The notes under the pieces: generated by a model
What the model saw: only the letters and a program-made list of their open reading frames with translations
The model's database searches: none
What the model was told of the DNA's origin: nothing
Shown here: positions 55,952-64,000 of the stretch, piece after piece
How positions within the stretch are numbered: the stretch's first letter is position 1
How the letters are laid out: the number at the start of each line of letters is the position of its first letter
Source of the DNA: Chitinophaga hostae
GTDB lineage: Bacteria; Bacteroidota; Bacteroidia; Chitinophagales; Chitinophagaceae
Assembly: GCF_018224885.1 (NCBI RefSeq)
Contig: NZ_JAGTXB010000015.1
Span: 1-64,000, forward strand
Reading direction: 5' to 3'
Length of the DNA stretch: 64,000 bases
Position numbers and translations under genes: made by a program

Positions 55952-56000
55952 ATTAAAAAAGCGTGATACATTCTTTCGAATTGTATCACGCTTTTTTAAT
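55952..56000. terminator. Strong bidirectional terminator
   Basis: Perfect 19-base arms (55952-55970 and 55982-56000) with an 11-base loop; A-run on one side and T-run on the other. It ends the PUL operon from the left and the TetR gene from the right. Confidence 0.93.
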
Positions 56001-56099
56001 TGCTGTTGTATAGAAACACGAACCTATGTACCAGTCCCCTATTCGAATATGAACCTGGCGGGCGCAAATTTTCCAGGCACAAATAAAAACTGCTGAGCA

Positions 56100-56693
56100 T
56101 CATTTCTTCCTTTGGAAGCCAGTCAATATCATTTCAAACAAACGCTTTAAATTCTCTTTTGTGATTTCAAACATTTCATGGGTGTAAACATTTTCTTTAT
56201 CCAAATGAAACCTGATTAATGCATTTAACGGCCCGAAAGCAAGCGACCAAAATAGTTCCGGCTCCATTCCCTTTATCTCTTTTTTGTTAATGGCATTCCG
56301 TGCAAATTGCTCAACAGCCTGGTTGAATGGCGATACTTCAATATCCAAACTATTGACCAGGTGTGAATTACGGAAAAGGTCGAAAAACATAAAATGAGAT
56401 GGATTTGCTATAGCGAACTTTACGTAGTTTTCCCACAGTGTCCATAAGCCAACTCCAAACGATGCATCGGCAGAAAAACCGCTAAGCATACAAATTGAAA
56501 AATCCGTTTGTACGTAGTTGAAAAGTCTGTTTAATAATTCTTCCTTGTTTTTATAGTAAATGTATATAGCCGCCACAGAAAGGTTGGAAGCTTTGGCAAG
56601 CTTATTCATGCTAAAGCCCTCAAACCCACCCTTTGCTATAATACTGATAGCCTGTTCCCGAAGAAGTGTTTCCGTTGCAACTGCTTTTGTCAT
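56100..56693 (-). CDS. TetR/AcrR family transcriptional repressor
   Basis: A 197-residue regulator (start at MTKAVATET; a nine-codon upstream extension through an ATG at 56720 is unlikely because it would overlap the operator). The helix-turn-helix at about 10-55 reads ISIIAKGGFEGFSMNKLAKASNLSVAAIYIYYKNKEELL. The C-terminal part is all-helical and ligand-binding. It is divergent from the alpha/beta hydrolase gene, with a near-perfect 20-base palindrome between them, so self- and neighbour-repression is the likely scheme. Confidence 0.92.
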   Translation of the reverse strand: MTKAVATETLLREQAISIIAKGGFEGFSMNKLAKASNLSVAAIYIYYKNKEELLNRLFNYVQTDFSICMLSGFSADASFGVGLWTLWENYVKFAIANPSHFMFFDLFRNSHLVNSLDIEVSPFNQAVEQFARNAINKKEIKGMEPELFWSLAFGPLNALIRFHLDKENVYTHEMFEITKENLKRLFEMILTGFQRKK

Positions 56694-56720
56694 AAATGGC
56701 CAATTAATTTTAACACCCAA

Positions 56721-56740
56721 GTTAGTGAATATTCATTAAC
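56721..56740. promoter_or_regulatory. Candidate TetR operator, 20-base palindrome
   Basis: GTTAGTGAATATTCATTAAC is self-complementary except for one position per half. It overlaps the candidate -7 boxes TAACTTAG (plus, 56737-56744) and TAACTTGG (minus, 56717-56724), and lies between the divergent TetR and hydrolase genes. Confidence 0.75.
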
Positions 56741-56748
56741 TTAGCATC

Positions 56749-57633
56749 ATGTCTACTATAAAAGAATTTCAAACAGGTTTTGTAGCAGCATCTGATGGTA
56801 CTACAATAGGTTACCGGTTCATTGGTAACGGCCCGGCAATTATTTTAATGCCCGGAGGGCTTCAATCCTCATTGAATTTTACAAGTCTTGCTAAAGCGCT
56901 CTCGGCGGATTTTAAAGTATATGTTCCCGACAGGCGCGGGCGCGGCTTAAGCGGCCCTTACCAGGAGGAGGATAATTTGTTAACAGAGGCGGAAGACCTG
57001 TTAACATTAATAAATACAACGGGCGCCAAACAAATTTTTGCCTTGAGCAGCGGAGCGATCATTACACTCCAGGCTGCATTAATGGACCAAACATTGCAAA
57101 GAATAGCGCTATACGAACCACCGATACCGGTAGATAATGAAGTATTGAAAAAAACACAGGCCGATTATGCCAACGCCATGAGCAAAGGGAATTTGGGAAA
57201 GGCATTTATTACGATCCTGAAAGGAACCGGAGACCCGGGGGATAAATCTTTTCTCAACGTACTACCGGCTTTTATCACGGCTCCTTTGATCAACATGATG
57301 ATAAAGTTTGAAAAGAAGAAGAACGATGAAACTGCATTGCCATTAGCTGAATTGATTCCTACTTTCCGCAATGACAGTAAAGTGGTCAGTGAATCACTGC
57401 CACTCATCGAAAAGGCTAAAAATCTCAAGGCGGAAGTGCTGTTGTTGGGTGGCACTAAAAGCCACCATTATCTGTCTGTTGCATTAGATAGCCTGGAAAA
57501 GGCCATCCCGCATACAACACGCATAGCATTTGAAAACCTTGGTCATGTTGCATCAGATAACAGCGAAAGTCCATTAGTTGTCGCAGAAACATTGCGAAAT
57601 TTTTTCTTAAATAAATATTCAGAAATAAGCTAA
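56749..57633 (+). CDS. Alpha/beta hydrolase
   Basis: A 294-residue cytoplasmic hydrolase. Features: oxyanion-type segment IILMPGGLQ (31-39), VYVPDRRGRGLSGP (58-70), nucleophile elbow ALSSGAI with Ser100 (Gly-x-Ser-x-Gly is altered to A-L-S-S-G), and the catalytic His in NLGHVASDN near residue 265. The substrate is unknown; similar TetR-controlled hydrolases act on small esters or lactones. It starts 8 bases after the end of the palindrome, so its transcript should have a very short leader. Confidence 0.87.
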   Translation: MSTIKEFQTGFVAASDGTTIGYRFIGNGPAIILMPGGLQSSLNFTSLAKALSADFKVYVPDRRGRGLSGPYQEEDNLLTEAEDLLTLINTTGAKQIFALSSGAIITLQAALMDQTLQRIALYEPPIPVDNEVLKKTQADYANAMSKGNLGKAFITILKGTGDPGDKSFLNVLPAFITAPLINMMIKFEKKKNDETALPLAELIPTFRNDSKVVSESLPLIEKAKNLKAEVLLLGGTKSHHYLSVALDSLEKAIPHTTRIAFENLGHVASDNSESPLVVAETLRNFFLNKYSEIS

Positions 57634-57698
57634 CCGGGGTTCTCATTTTCTTCTCGCATTAGTTGCTTTAGATCAGTTTCATATCGTTAACTTTGTTT

Positions 57699-58466
57699 AT
57701 GAACTATTTTATTGCTCCGGCAAATGGTGAATTACGCCAGTGGGTTAGCCACTTCTGGTGGGCTCGATTGGACGGTTGCGAAAAGGCCAATCCGGTCTAC
57801 TACGCTACCGCTCATACCCGTACTGAACTTGCATTTACTTATAGATACTTTTCAGAAAAGAATATACAACTAACAGGCGCGTCTGTTCAAGGGCTAACCG
57901 ACCAGTTTGGGCAATTCCCCATGAGTGGGTTTAATGAAGTATTTGGCGTATCTCTCCATCAGCATGCAATCCCAGGTTTTTTCAAACTGGGGCCCTCCGA
58001 ATTGAATAATAAGTTTACGAGCCTGAAAATGTTGCTGGGCCGGGATGGCGAAGATTTATTCGGAAAGATGGCCGCTGCCACCGACGTCCAGGAACGTACT
58101 GCCGTGCTAAGCCGGCACCTTTCTACCCGCTTCCATAAGGAACCCAAAAGTGACGCTTTAGTTGTAGCAGCTATCGCCCGGATAAAGGCGTTAAATGGTG
58201 CAATAGATATTGCAAGGCTTGCCACTGAAATGCATCTTTCTCCCAAACAGTTTACCAGGCGCTTTCATGCGTATACTGGTCTTAATCCCAAACACTACGC
58301 ACAAATCAGCCGATTCGAACAGGTATTAGCCCGGTTTCAAAAGCATCAATCCTTTTCAGAATCGACTTATGAAGGCGGATACTATGACCAGTCTCATTTT
58401 ATCGCAGATTTCAGGCGGTTCTCTGGCTTTAGCCCACGCAGGTTTTTCGCTTTGACCAGGGAGTAG
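57699..58466 (+). CDS. AraC-family helix-turn-helix regulator
   Basis: A 255-residue regulator with an N-terminal DUF6597-like sensing part (FIAPANGELRQWVSHFWWARLDG) and a C-terminal AraC DNA-binding domain at about 160-250 (DIARLATEMHLSPKQFTRRFHAYTGLNPKHYAQISRFEQVL region, ending GFSPRRFFAL). The ATG is chosen over a TTG six bases upstream. A TAACTTTG box (57688-57695) ends only 3 bases before the ATG, which would predict a leaderless transcript if used. It may control the following reductase gene. Confidence 0.88.
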   Translation: MNYFIAPANGELRQWVSHFWWARLDGCEKANPVYYATAHTRTELAFTYRYFSEKNIQLTGASVQGLTDQFGQFPMSGFNEVFGVSLHQHAIPGFFKLGPSELNNKFTSLKMLLGRDGEDLFGKMAAATDVQERTAVLSRHLSTRFHKEPKSDALVVAAIARIKALNGAIDIARLATEMHLSPKQFTRRFHAYTGLNPKHYAQISRFEQVLARFQKHQSFSESTYEGGYYDQSHFIADFRRFSGFSPRRFFALTRE

Positions 58467-58505
58467 AATGTCTGTTTTTTCCTATTCTAACTTCTGCCGC
58501 CTGAG

Positions 58506-58513
58506 TAGTTTTG
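58506..58513 (+). promoter_or_regulatory. TAGTTTTG -7 box of the reductase gene
   Basis: It matches TAnnTTTG and ends 19 bases before the ATG at 58533, a normal distance. The -33 element is not clear. Confidence 0.5.
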
Positions 58514-58532
58514 TAAGAAAATAGCGATAAGA

Positions 58533-59645
58533 ATGCTTACACTACTCACACCATTCAGATCAACAGCGTTAGCGCTCAAAAACCGCGTGGTGATGGCTCC
58601 TATGACAAGGGCCCGGGCGGATAACCCCGATCGGACAGCTACCGGGCTTACTGCATTGTACTATACGCAACGCGCCACGGCAGGTTTGATCGTAACCGAA
58701 GGAATTCCTGTTAGCTCAGGAGCTGTGGGGGCGATTAATGTTCCAGGCATTTATACGCAAAAGCAGGTAGATGCGTGGCAAAAAGTAACTGACAGCGTGC
58801 ACGGGGAAGGCGGGAAAATATTCGCGCAGCTCTGGCATGTGGGCCGGCTTTCACACCCTGACTTGTTAGGAGGGGAATTGCCCCTGGCACCATCGGCCGT
58901 TAACCCCGACTACCAGGTGTTCTCTGCAAGTGGATATACACAGACTGTCACGCCCCGGGCAATGTCTTTGGAAGATATTGAACAAACCATTTGCGATTTT
59001 GTGCAGGCAGCCAACAATGCGATCTTAGCCGGCTTTGATGGTGTAGAGTTGCACGCGGCCAACGGATATTTATTCCACCAGTTTTTTGCAAAATGTTCCA
59101 ATCAGCGAAAAGACAAATATGGAGGCTCCATCGAGAACAGGGCGCGATTTCTTTTTGACATACTTGATCGCATCAATGAAAAAATTCCGCTATCGAAAGT
59201 TGGCATACGGATCTCCCCCTCCTGGCACAACTTGTTTGGAATCGAAAGAGACGATGAAACCACTCAACTATTTAAATATGTGTGTGACAGGCTTAACAGC
59301 TATTCCCTGGCTTACCTCCATATTGCCGGATTTGCTCCCGAGGCAGGGTCAAATCCAATAGAGCAGATAATAACAATCGCCAAACACTATCGCAAATTGT
59401 ACAACGGTACGTTGGTTGTTAACCGCGGGTTTACCCAGGACATCGCAAACAAAGTCATTGGCGACGATATCGCAGATTTGGTTTCATTTGGTGAGCTGTA
59501 CATCAGTAACCCGGACCTGGTAGACCGATTTAAAAGAAATTCCCCGCTAAACCAATTAGATAAGGAAAGCTTATTTGTTTCCGGTGAAAGTGGGTATACA
59601 GATTACCCGTTTTTGTTGGAAGCACATCCAAATTCTAAAATCTAA
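58533..59645 (+). CDS. Old Yellow Enzyme-type alkene reductase (NADH:flavin oxidoreductase)
   Basis: A 370-residue FMN-dependent TIM barrel of normal OYE length. FMN and substrate residues are readable: VMAPMTRARAD (20-30), FAQLWHVGRLSHP (97-109), His174 and Asn177 in FDGVELHAANGYLFHQF (the HxxN pair that binds the activating carbonyl), and DIADLVSFGELYISNPDLVDR near the end, which is phosphate-binding. It should reduce the C=C bond of alpha,beta-unsaturated carbonyl compounds. It is followed after 11 bases by an NTF2-like gene, and is probably under the adjacent AraC regulator. Confidence 0.93.
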   Translation: MLTLLTPFRSTALALKNRVVMAPMTRARADNPDRTATGLTALYYTQRATAGLIVTEGIPVSSGAVGAINVPGIYTQKQVDAWQKVTDSVHGEGGKIFAQLWHVGRLSHPDLLGGELPLAPSAVNPDYQVFSASGYTQTVTPRAMSLEDIEQTICDFVQAANNAILAGFDGVELHAANGYLFHQFFAKCSNQRKDKYGGSIENRARFLFDILDRINEKIPLSKVGIRISPSWHNLFGIERDDETTQLFKYVCDRLNSYSLAYLHIAGFAPEAGSNPIEQIITIAKHYRKLYNGTLVVNRGFTQDIANKVIGDDIADLVSFGELYISNPDLVDRFKRNSPLNQLDKESLFVSGESGYTDYPFLLEAHPNSKI

Positions 59646-59656
59646 TCTACCAGTAT

Positions 59657-60112
59657 ATGGAAATACATCCTCTTTTGTTTCAAATATTTGACCCGGCGCC
59701 TGTTAAGGAATTTATTGCCGAATGGCAGGAGGCAGTTGACACTGCTGATGCCGATTTATTTAACAATCGCTTCTCCCAAGATATCCTATGGGGCAGCCCT
59801 TTTGGCGCTATTGCCGGGGGCTATGAGCAGATCCATTCGATTCACAGGAAAATGTTTTCGCTTGCTCATCCTCAAAGAGGGGCAGCCAAATTTATAGCGG
59901 AGCATATCTGTTTTTTATCAGAACAAATAGCGATAGCTTACGTAAGAAGGGTTGGAGAACCCAAAAAATTACCTGATGCGGGTATTACACCCGGCAGTTT
60001 TGACGAGTTGGCGCTGCTTGTATTGGTAGAGCGGAACGGGAGATGGTGGTTGGCAGCTGCCCAGCATGTTCCCGACCAAAGAGATGTGTACCGCGATGCT
60101 ATTAACTACTGA
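59657..60112 (+). CDS. NTF2-like / DUF4440-type protein
   Basis: A 151-residue protein with the SgcJ/EcaC-like cone fold: EWQEAVDTADADLFNNRFSQDILWGSPFGAIAGGYEQI at the N-terminus and a final strand set with LLVLVERNGRWWLAAAQH. There is no signal peptide. It is co-directional with and 11 bases after the reductase, suggesting a joint operon, perhaps in handling of small reactive molecules. Its end overlaps the convergent gene by 7 bases. Confidence 0.82.
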   Translation: MEIHPLLFQIFDPAPVKEFIAEWQEAVDTADADLFNNRFSQDILWGSPFGAIAGGYEQIHSIHRKMFSLAHPQRGAAKFIAEHICFLSEQIAIAYVRRVGEPKKLPDAGITPGSFDELALLVLVERNGRWWLAAAQHVPDQRDVYRDAINY

Positions 60113-61770
60113 AGAATGAAGAATGATCGCTCAACAGGCAATGCTGACTGATACTTGCCTGCAATGCCATACTGCCAGGCTACGACAGTAACTTTTAACG
60201 GCAGTTTTGCACCTGGCGGTACGCCGGTAAACATTAGTTTATTGCCTTTAATAACTACGGGGCCTTCTTTTACATAATAATTCACTGGCAATCCCGATGT
60301 GGCACGCGCGGTCAAAGACAGCTCCTTTATTCCGTTTTGCTGGTCTGGCAGCGGTTTAAAATGTATCTGCTGAGCGTTGCCGGTGGTTTGCGGCAGCGGT
60401 ATTTTAATATTCAGCTGTTGCACGGTACTCTTAAACATACCATCTCCTTTATTCTCAGCTACCAGCCAGATGTCGTTGCTTCGCTTGGCATTATTGAAGC
60501 CCATACGGTAAAAATCCAACCTGAAAGTGGTATCATTGATCTTCTTAACAGGACCGCATATACGATTAATCAACAGCGGCGTTGCAGCATGTTCAGTAAC
60601 CCGCCTGGTTCTGGTGGAATCTGTAAAAAATCCACTGATATGAAAGGTGATACCATCCTGCAGCGGTTGAACGCTTGTTGTATACACCGCGTGAGATTTA
60701 CCCGGTATCAGTACTTTACCGTCCTGGATAAATCCAATAAACTGTTGCCGTTTTCCCCTTGCGGTATTGTAATAATGTTCGGTAGCATCCGCCATTTCCC
60801 TGTCGAATACCCATGAAGCAGATGGCCGGTTTCCGGAGTACGTTTTAAAAGGCGCGGCCGACGCAACAGGAAGGCTGTCTTTATGCCATCTGTCCATCAA
60901 CCATCCATCTTCCGGTTGCACCGGAAGTAGGGCGTTTGCCCGCCAGCGGAATTTCATTGCTTTGCGTATAAACAGGGAGATGTAACCGACCAGTGCCTCT
61001 GATGCATCAAAGTGGCCGTGGCCTGCATCTGCAAATAAAGAGATGACGCTACGCGGATGTGATTGTATGTAGGAAAATGCCGGGAGAATCCGGTCTTCCC
61101 ACCACTCATATTCTCCCATTATGAAAAGAGAAGGCACACCATCTATATTCCTGTTGCCCCAGTCAGGATTGGGGGCGCCGCTCCCTGTTAGTTTTGTGAG
61201 CGGCGCATCACCGTGAAGTGAAATCACGGCCAACGTTCTTGCCGGATTCCATGCGGCAAAATTCCATGGGAAACTAGCCTGTGCCGAATGGCCGATAGGA
61301 ATAACAGGAATTGTTTTTAGTTCTGTGTATCCGGATACCTCTGCCAAACGATTCATCATCACCTCAAAATCAGCAGGCGCATTTTTGGTAAAATCGAACA
61401 TCTGCGTGATTGCGGGAGTAACCCATATCTCCCCTATCCCAAGTTCAGCCATCGTTTTACGAAACGCAGGATGTTCCAGTACGGTTCCTTCCGTCATGTT
61501 ATGCTGCCCCCATACCACCGCCTTCAGTTGCCTGCAGTTGTCAGGTATCCAAAGAAATACCTGGGGAGGAGCTTTCGTTTCACCGGAAATAATATTGTCC
61601 ATTGAAATACGCCATTGCCAAACCTGAGCGTCTGACCGGGAAAATGTATTTTTTTTGTTAGATGACCGAACAGATACTTTCTGTGCTAAAACGCCGGATG
61701 TAACGAGTGTAAAAAATAATATAATGGCAATACTTGTTTTCGTACTGTAGAATTTTAATTGATACTTCAT
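60106..61770 (-). CDS. Secreted alpha/beta-hydrolase-like protein with C-terminal beta module
   Basis: A 554-residue exported protein (start at MKYQLKFYSTK; signal peptide ends near VLAQ). Residues about 60-290 read as an alpha/beta hydrolase: VFLWIPDNCRQLKAVVWGQHN, nucleophile elbow PIGHSAQASFP, LFIMGEYEWWEDRI and a candidate catalytic His in ADAGHGHFD. The remainder is beta-rich, ending in a module (PPGAKLPLKVTVVAWQYG to RSFFILQ) that recurs in the partial protein at the right edge. An upstream ATG (61845) would overlap the preceding gene by 62 bases and is rejected. It is probably an esterase acting on plant-derived or uronic-acid glycan. Confidence 0.72.
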   Translation of the reverse strand: MKYQLKFYSTKTSIAIILFFTLVTSGVLAQKVSVRSSNKKNTFSRSDAQVWQWRISMDNIISGETKAPPQVFLWIPDNCRQLKAVVWGQHNMTEGTVLEHPAFRKTMAELGIGEIWVTPAITQMFDFTKNAPADFEVMMNRLAEVSGYTELKTIPVIPIGHSAQASFPWNFAAWNPARTLAVISLHGDAPLTKLTGSGAPNPDWGNRNIDGVPSLFIMGEYEWWEDRILPAFSYIQSHPRSVISLFADAGHGHFDASEALVGYISLFIRKAMKFRWRANALLPVQPEDGWLMDRWHKDSLPVASAAPFKTYSGNRPSASWVFDREMADATEHYYNTARGKRQQFIGFIQDGKVLIPGKSHAVYTTSVQPLQDGITFHISGFFTDSTRTRRVTEHAATPLLINRICGPVKKINDTTFRLDFYRMGFNNAKRSNDIWLVAENKGDGMFKSTVQQLNIKIPLPQTTGNAQQIHFKPLPDQQNGIKELSLTARATSGLPVNYYVKEGPVVIKGNKLMFTGVPPGAKLPLKVTVVAWQYGIAGKYQSALPVERSFFILQ

Positions 61771-61783
61771 GCTTTCTTTGGAT

Positions 61784-63802
61784 TTAATGCAGGCGAACCC
61801 GTACCGTAGTTGTATTTGAAATGTTGGATGCTGCGGCCACTCCAATCAGTGCCGGCAGGCTGGCGCTCCATTTTGCTGATGCCAGTTTTGTCCATTTCAC
61901 ACCATCGTAAGATCCGAACCCTGTTATTGTATGACCCGACCGGTGCAGCTTTAACCAATAAGATCCCGTAAGTCGACCGTAAGTTACAGCTGGCGCCGCC
62001 AACGCTTGCTGTGCTATAACAGCTGCGTTTACGCCGGTACCCTTCTGCAGGAACTGCATCTTCCAGTTGGGTACTTCTATTTCCTGTGTTTTACCGGGAT
62101 ACAGCATCAGTGCCGCAAAAGGACAATCAGGTTGTAACCCGGATCGGATCATCAGTCCTACCGTTGTAAACTGTGAACTGGGTTGTGGGCACACCTGGAT
62201 CATCATCTCTTCATTTTTCAACAGCTTCCGACAGGTGTAATTGAAGGCATTCTGTAACGTATCTGTAAATATACCACCGGCCTCTATTCTTAACAGATCA
62301 CCGTCGTACTGTGCATGGCCGGCCATTTCCGTATTGCCGATATCGCTGTTACGCCATCCTTTCTGAAGCCCGCCACCAGCAACAGATGCGGGAACTGATG
62401 CTCCTGACTCTTTTCCATTTCTTACACCGGTAACAGTGTAGTAATATAAAAGCCCGTATTTCACATTGAAATCATCGAAGAAATTTTCAGTAGTAGTTCC
62501 TATAGTTAAATAAGGTCCTCCTTTTTTCGCAGCCCGTTTGATTATATAAGACGAACTACCTGCGAACCCAATCCAGGCCAGTCTATTTGTATCAGTCTTT
62601 GCAGTCAATACCAGTCCGGCAGGGCTTTCAGTAACAATATGCCCGACATGTATATTTTCGGCTCCCGGGTCAATGGAGTAGAACAAAGTACCGTAACCGG
62701 GATGATCCGCTCCCGGGTTACCGGGGCCTTCGGGCCGGAGTTTATCAGCTACAGCTTTTGTAAACGGAGCGGGTATCCCTGCCCTGTGTTCATAGTGATT
62801 ATAAACTTGCTCGAATACCGCACGCAGGTTACCACGTGCCAGCTCTGAAGGATGTATATGGCGGTATTTCCCTGTACGGTCAATCATTGGCGTATATGGG
62901 ATATCGTTATACCCCAGGTTATACTTTGCCGTATACTCAAACCCTTTCAGTAAACGGTTATCGGCATAAGAATAAAGATCTAATCCCTGGTGCCAGGCCA
63001 TTTCACAACATTCCGCCAGCATACCGATACCTAGCTGGGTATGGGCCTGATCCCTTCCTGTTTCCTGTACCTGGCCGGCATCGTTAATAATGTAGTGAAT
63101 AAGACTTCCATTTCCCCACCCGTTTACATAATAGCGGATGGCCTTTTCAAAAATTTCACGGTCGTTGCAGAAAATCCCTATAGCCATTACCGTTTTGAGA
63201 GCGGCGGCGTCCCAGTTGCCATTTGCAAAAGGTGCAAACTCAGCAAGAACCGGATAAATTACCTGGCGGAAATGTTTCTCCGTGCGTTTTGCCGCATCTT
63301 CCGGCCACCCTGCATTACTATACCTGATGATCTCTGCTGCGTTAACCATCTTAAATGGCCCTAAGCCAGCCATCAGTACAGCATCTTTACCGGTAACAGT
63401 CTTCAGCACATCACTCCATGCATCAATAATACGGATGGCTGTTTGCGCATAACGTTTATCCCCGGTAATCACCCACATTAACGCGTTCTGGTAAGCCGCA
63501 TTGGCATCGCTGTCATAATCCGGCTGACCAACACCAGGGTTTCTTCCCACCATGGGCAGTGGTCCTTTCATCCTGTAATCGTAGTTGGAAAAGGGACTTT
63601 TTTTAAAAACGATATAACCTTCGTATATGGGTACCGTTTGTTCCATTACGCCGGTCCTCATACGCTGTAAATCAGTCTGGCTATGCAGCAGGCCCGGATG
63701 TGAAAATGCAGGGACCCGTGCGCCGGCAGTATTACACAACAAAACTGTATGTACTGCAGCGGCTGCGATTATTAATATCATATATTTCACACAACTCCTC
63801 AT
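61784..63802 (-). CDS. Alginate-lyase-family (PF05426-like) polysaccharide lyase, secreted
   Basis: A 672-residue exported protein (signal peptide to about residue 29). Residues about 30-370 form an alpha/alpha toroid of the alginate-lyase superfamily: HPGLLHSQTDLQRMR, NAALMW-type helices (NAAYQNALMWVITGDKRY), GNWDAA (Asn196-Trp197) and GRDQAHTQLG with His254 as candidate active-site residues. Residues about 385-475 resemble a fibronectin type III domain, and 475-672 a concanavalin-like beta sandwich with SYDGVKWTKL. It sits 13 bases before the hydrolase-like gene and 11 bases after the partial gene, so the three form one operon likely aimed at a uronic-acid polysaccharide. Confidence 0.85.
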   Translation of the reverse strand: MRSCVKYMILIIAAAAVHTVLLCNTAGARVPAFSHPGLLHSQTDLQRMRTGVMEQTVPIYEGYIVFKKSPFSNYDYRMKGPLPMVGRNPGVGQPDYDSDANAAYQNALMWVITGDKRYAQTAIRIIDAWSDVLKTVTGKDAVLMAGLGPFKMVNAAEIIRYSNAGWPEDAAKRTEKHFRQVIYPVLAEFAPFANGNWDAAALKTVMAIGIFCNDREIFEKAIRYYVNGWGNGSLIHYIINDAGQVQETGRDQAHTQLGIGMLAECCEMAWHQGLDLYSYADNRLLKGFEYTAKYNLGYNDIPYTPMIDRTGKYRHIHPSELARGNLRAVFEQVYNHYEHRAGIPAPFTKAVADKLRPEGPGNPGADHPGYGTLFYSIDPGAENIHVGHIVTESPAGLVLTAKTDTNRLAWIGFAGSSSYIIKRAAKKGGPYLTIGTTTENFFDDFNVKYGLLYYYTVTGVRNGKESGASVPASVAGGGLQKGWRNSDIGNTEMAGHAQYDGDLLRIEAGGIFTDTLQNAFNYTCRKLLKNEEMMIQVCPQPSSQFTTVGLMIRSGLQPDCPFAALMLYPGKTQEIEVPNWKMQFLQKGTGVNAAVIAQQALAAPAVTYGRLTGSYWLKLHRSGHTITGFGSYDGVKWTKLASAKWSASLPALIGVAAASNISNTTTVRVRLH

Positions 63803-63813
63803 CTTTTCACTTT

Positions 63814-64000
63814 TTATTTTTCCAGGTAAAATGACTGTCGCACCGGCGCTGCTGTCTGAACAGCCTGTGCACCATTCCTTCCATATTGCCAGGCCACAAC
63901 GGTTATCTTTACCGGGTACCTGGCCGCCGGCGGCACCGGCGTTATAATTATGCTATTTCCTTTTATATAAGCGGGACCCGATTCTATATAGTAACTTACC
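63814..64000 (-). CDS. C-terminal fragment of a secreted protein running off the window
   Basis: The last 61 codons of a gene whose start lies beyond 64000. It ends PVRQSFYLEK at 63814, and carries PPAARYPVKITVVAWQYG, closely matching the C-terminal module of the protein at 60106-61770 (PPGAKLPLKVTVVAWQYG). The stop is 11 bases before the alginate-lyase-like gene, indicating one transcript. The function of the full protein cannot be told. Confidence 0.82.
   Translation of the reverse strand, partial: VSYYIESGPAYIKGNSIIITPVPPAARYPVKITVVAWQYGRNGAQAVQTAAPVRQSFYLEK

Overview
The window looks like a chromosome segment of a Bacteroidota soil or gut saprophyte, most like Chitinophaga or a close relative (family Chitinophagaceae). 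The reasons are three SusC-type TonB-linked receptors with STN domains, two SusD lipoproteins, three ECF sigma/FecR anti-sigma modules, Por-type (T9SS) C-terminal sorting domains, stand-alone FtsX-type permeases, and TAnnTTTG-like -7 promoter boxes. This assignment is inference from gene content; no rRNA, tRNA, CRISPR array, insertion sequence or integrase was recognised.

Layout. (1) 31-8220, minus strand: ECF sigma, FecR, SusC, SusD and a TlpA-type thioredoxin protein, a complete trans-envelope-regulated uptake operon. (2) 8338-11050, plus: a short-chain dehydrogenase-like protein lacking its catalytic Tyr and Lys, a sigma factor with a Cys-rich tail, a SnoaL-like protein and a GNAT acetyltransferase. 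(3) 11618-16275, plus: three tightly packed genes for tail-fibre-like secreted proteins, the last with a T9SS signal, preceded by a 567-base gap with a 25-base direct repeat. (4) 16339-17966: a membrane-anchored XRE regulator and a two-lobed retropepsin-like protein. (5) 18175-21855: GH29 alpha-L-fucosidase and two AraC regulators. (6) 21970-27225, minus: a second sigma/FecR/SusC module that has no SusD. (7) 27497-30856: a giant beta-helix T9SS surface protein. (8) 31577-33964: an FtsX/MacB-type permease.

(9) 34450-36550 is the most unusual region. A papain-family (C1) protease is fused to a six-repeat PLL-like lectin propeller and followed by a small chagasin-like (I42) cysteine-protease inhibitor. 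Neither has a signal peptide, so it resembles an effector/immunity or protease/self-protection pair. (10) 36765-55905 is a polysaccharide utilisation locus: GH2, GH95-like and GH92-like glycosidases on the minus strand, an ECF sigma gene, and divergently FecR, SusC, SusD and two surface lipoproteins (DUF4959/DUF5126/DUF5000 and DUF4998 types). About 150 bases covering the sigma promoter and first codons are duplicated just upstream of the GH95-like/GH2 genes, which may wire those enzymes to the same promoter.

(11) 56100-60112: a TetR regulator divergent from an alpha/beta hydrolase over a near-perfect 20-base palindrome, then an AraC regulator, an Old Yellow Enzyme-type reductase and an NTF2-like protein. 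(12) 60106-64000, minus: a secreted alpha/beta-hydrolase-like protein, an alginate-lyase-family protein and the C-terminus of a third secreted protein that continues beyond the window. Its tail is paralogous to that of the hydrolase-like protein.
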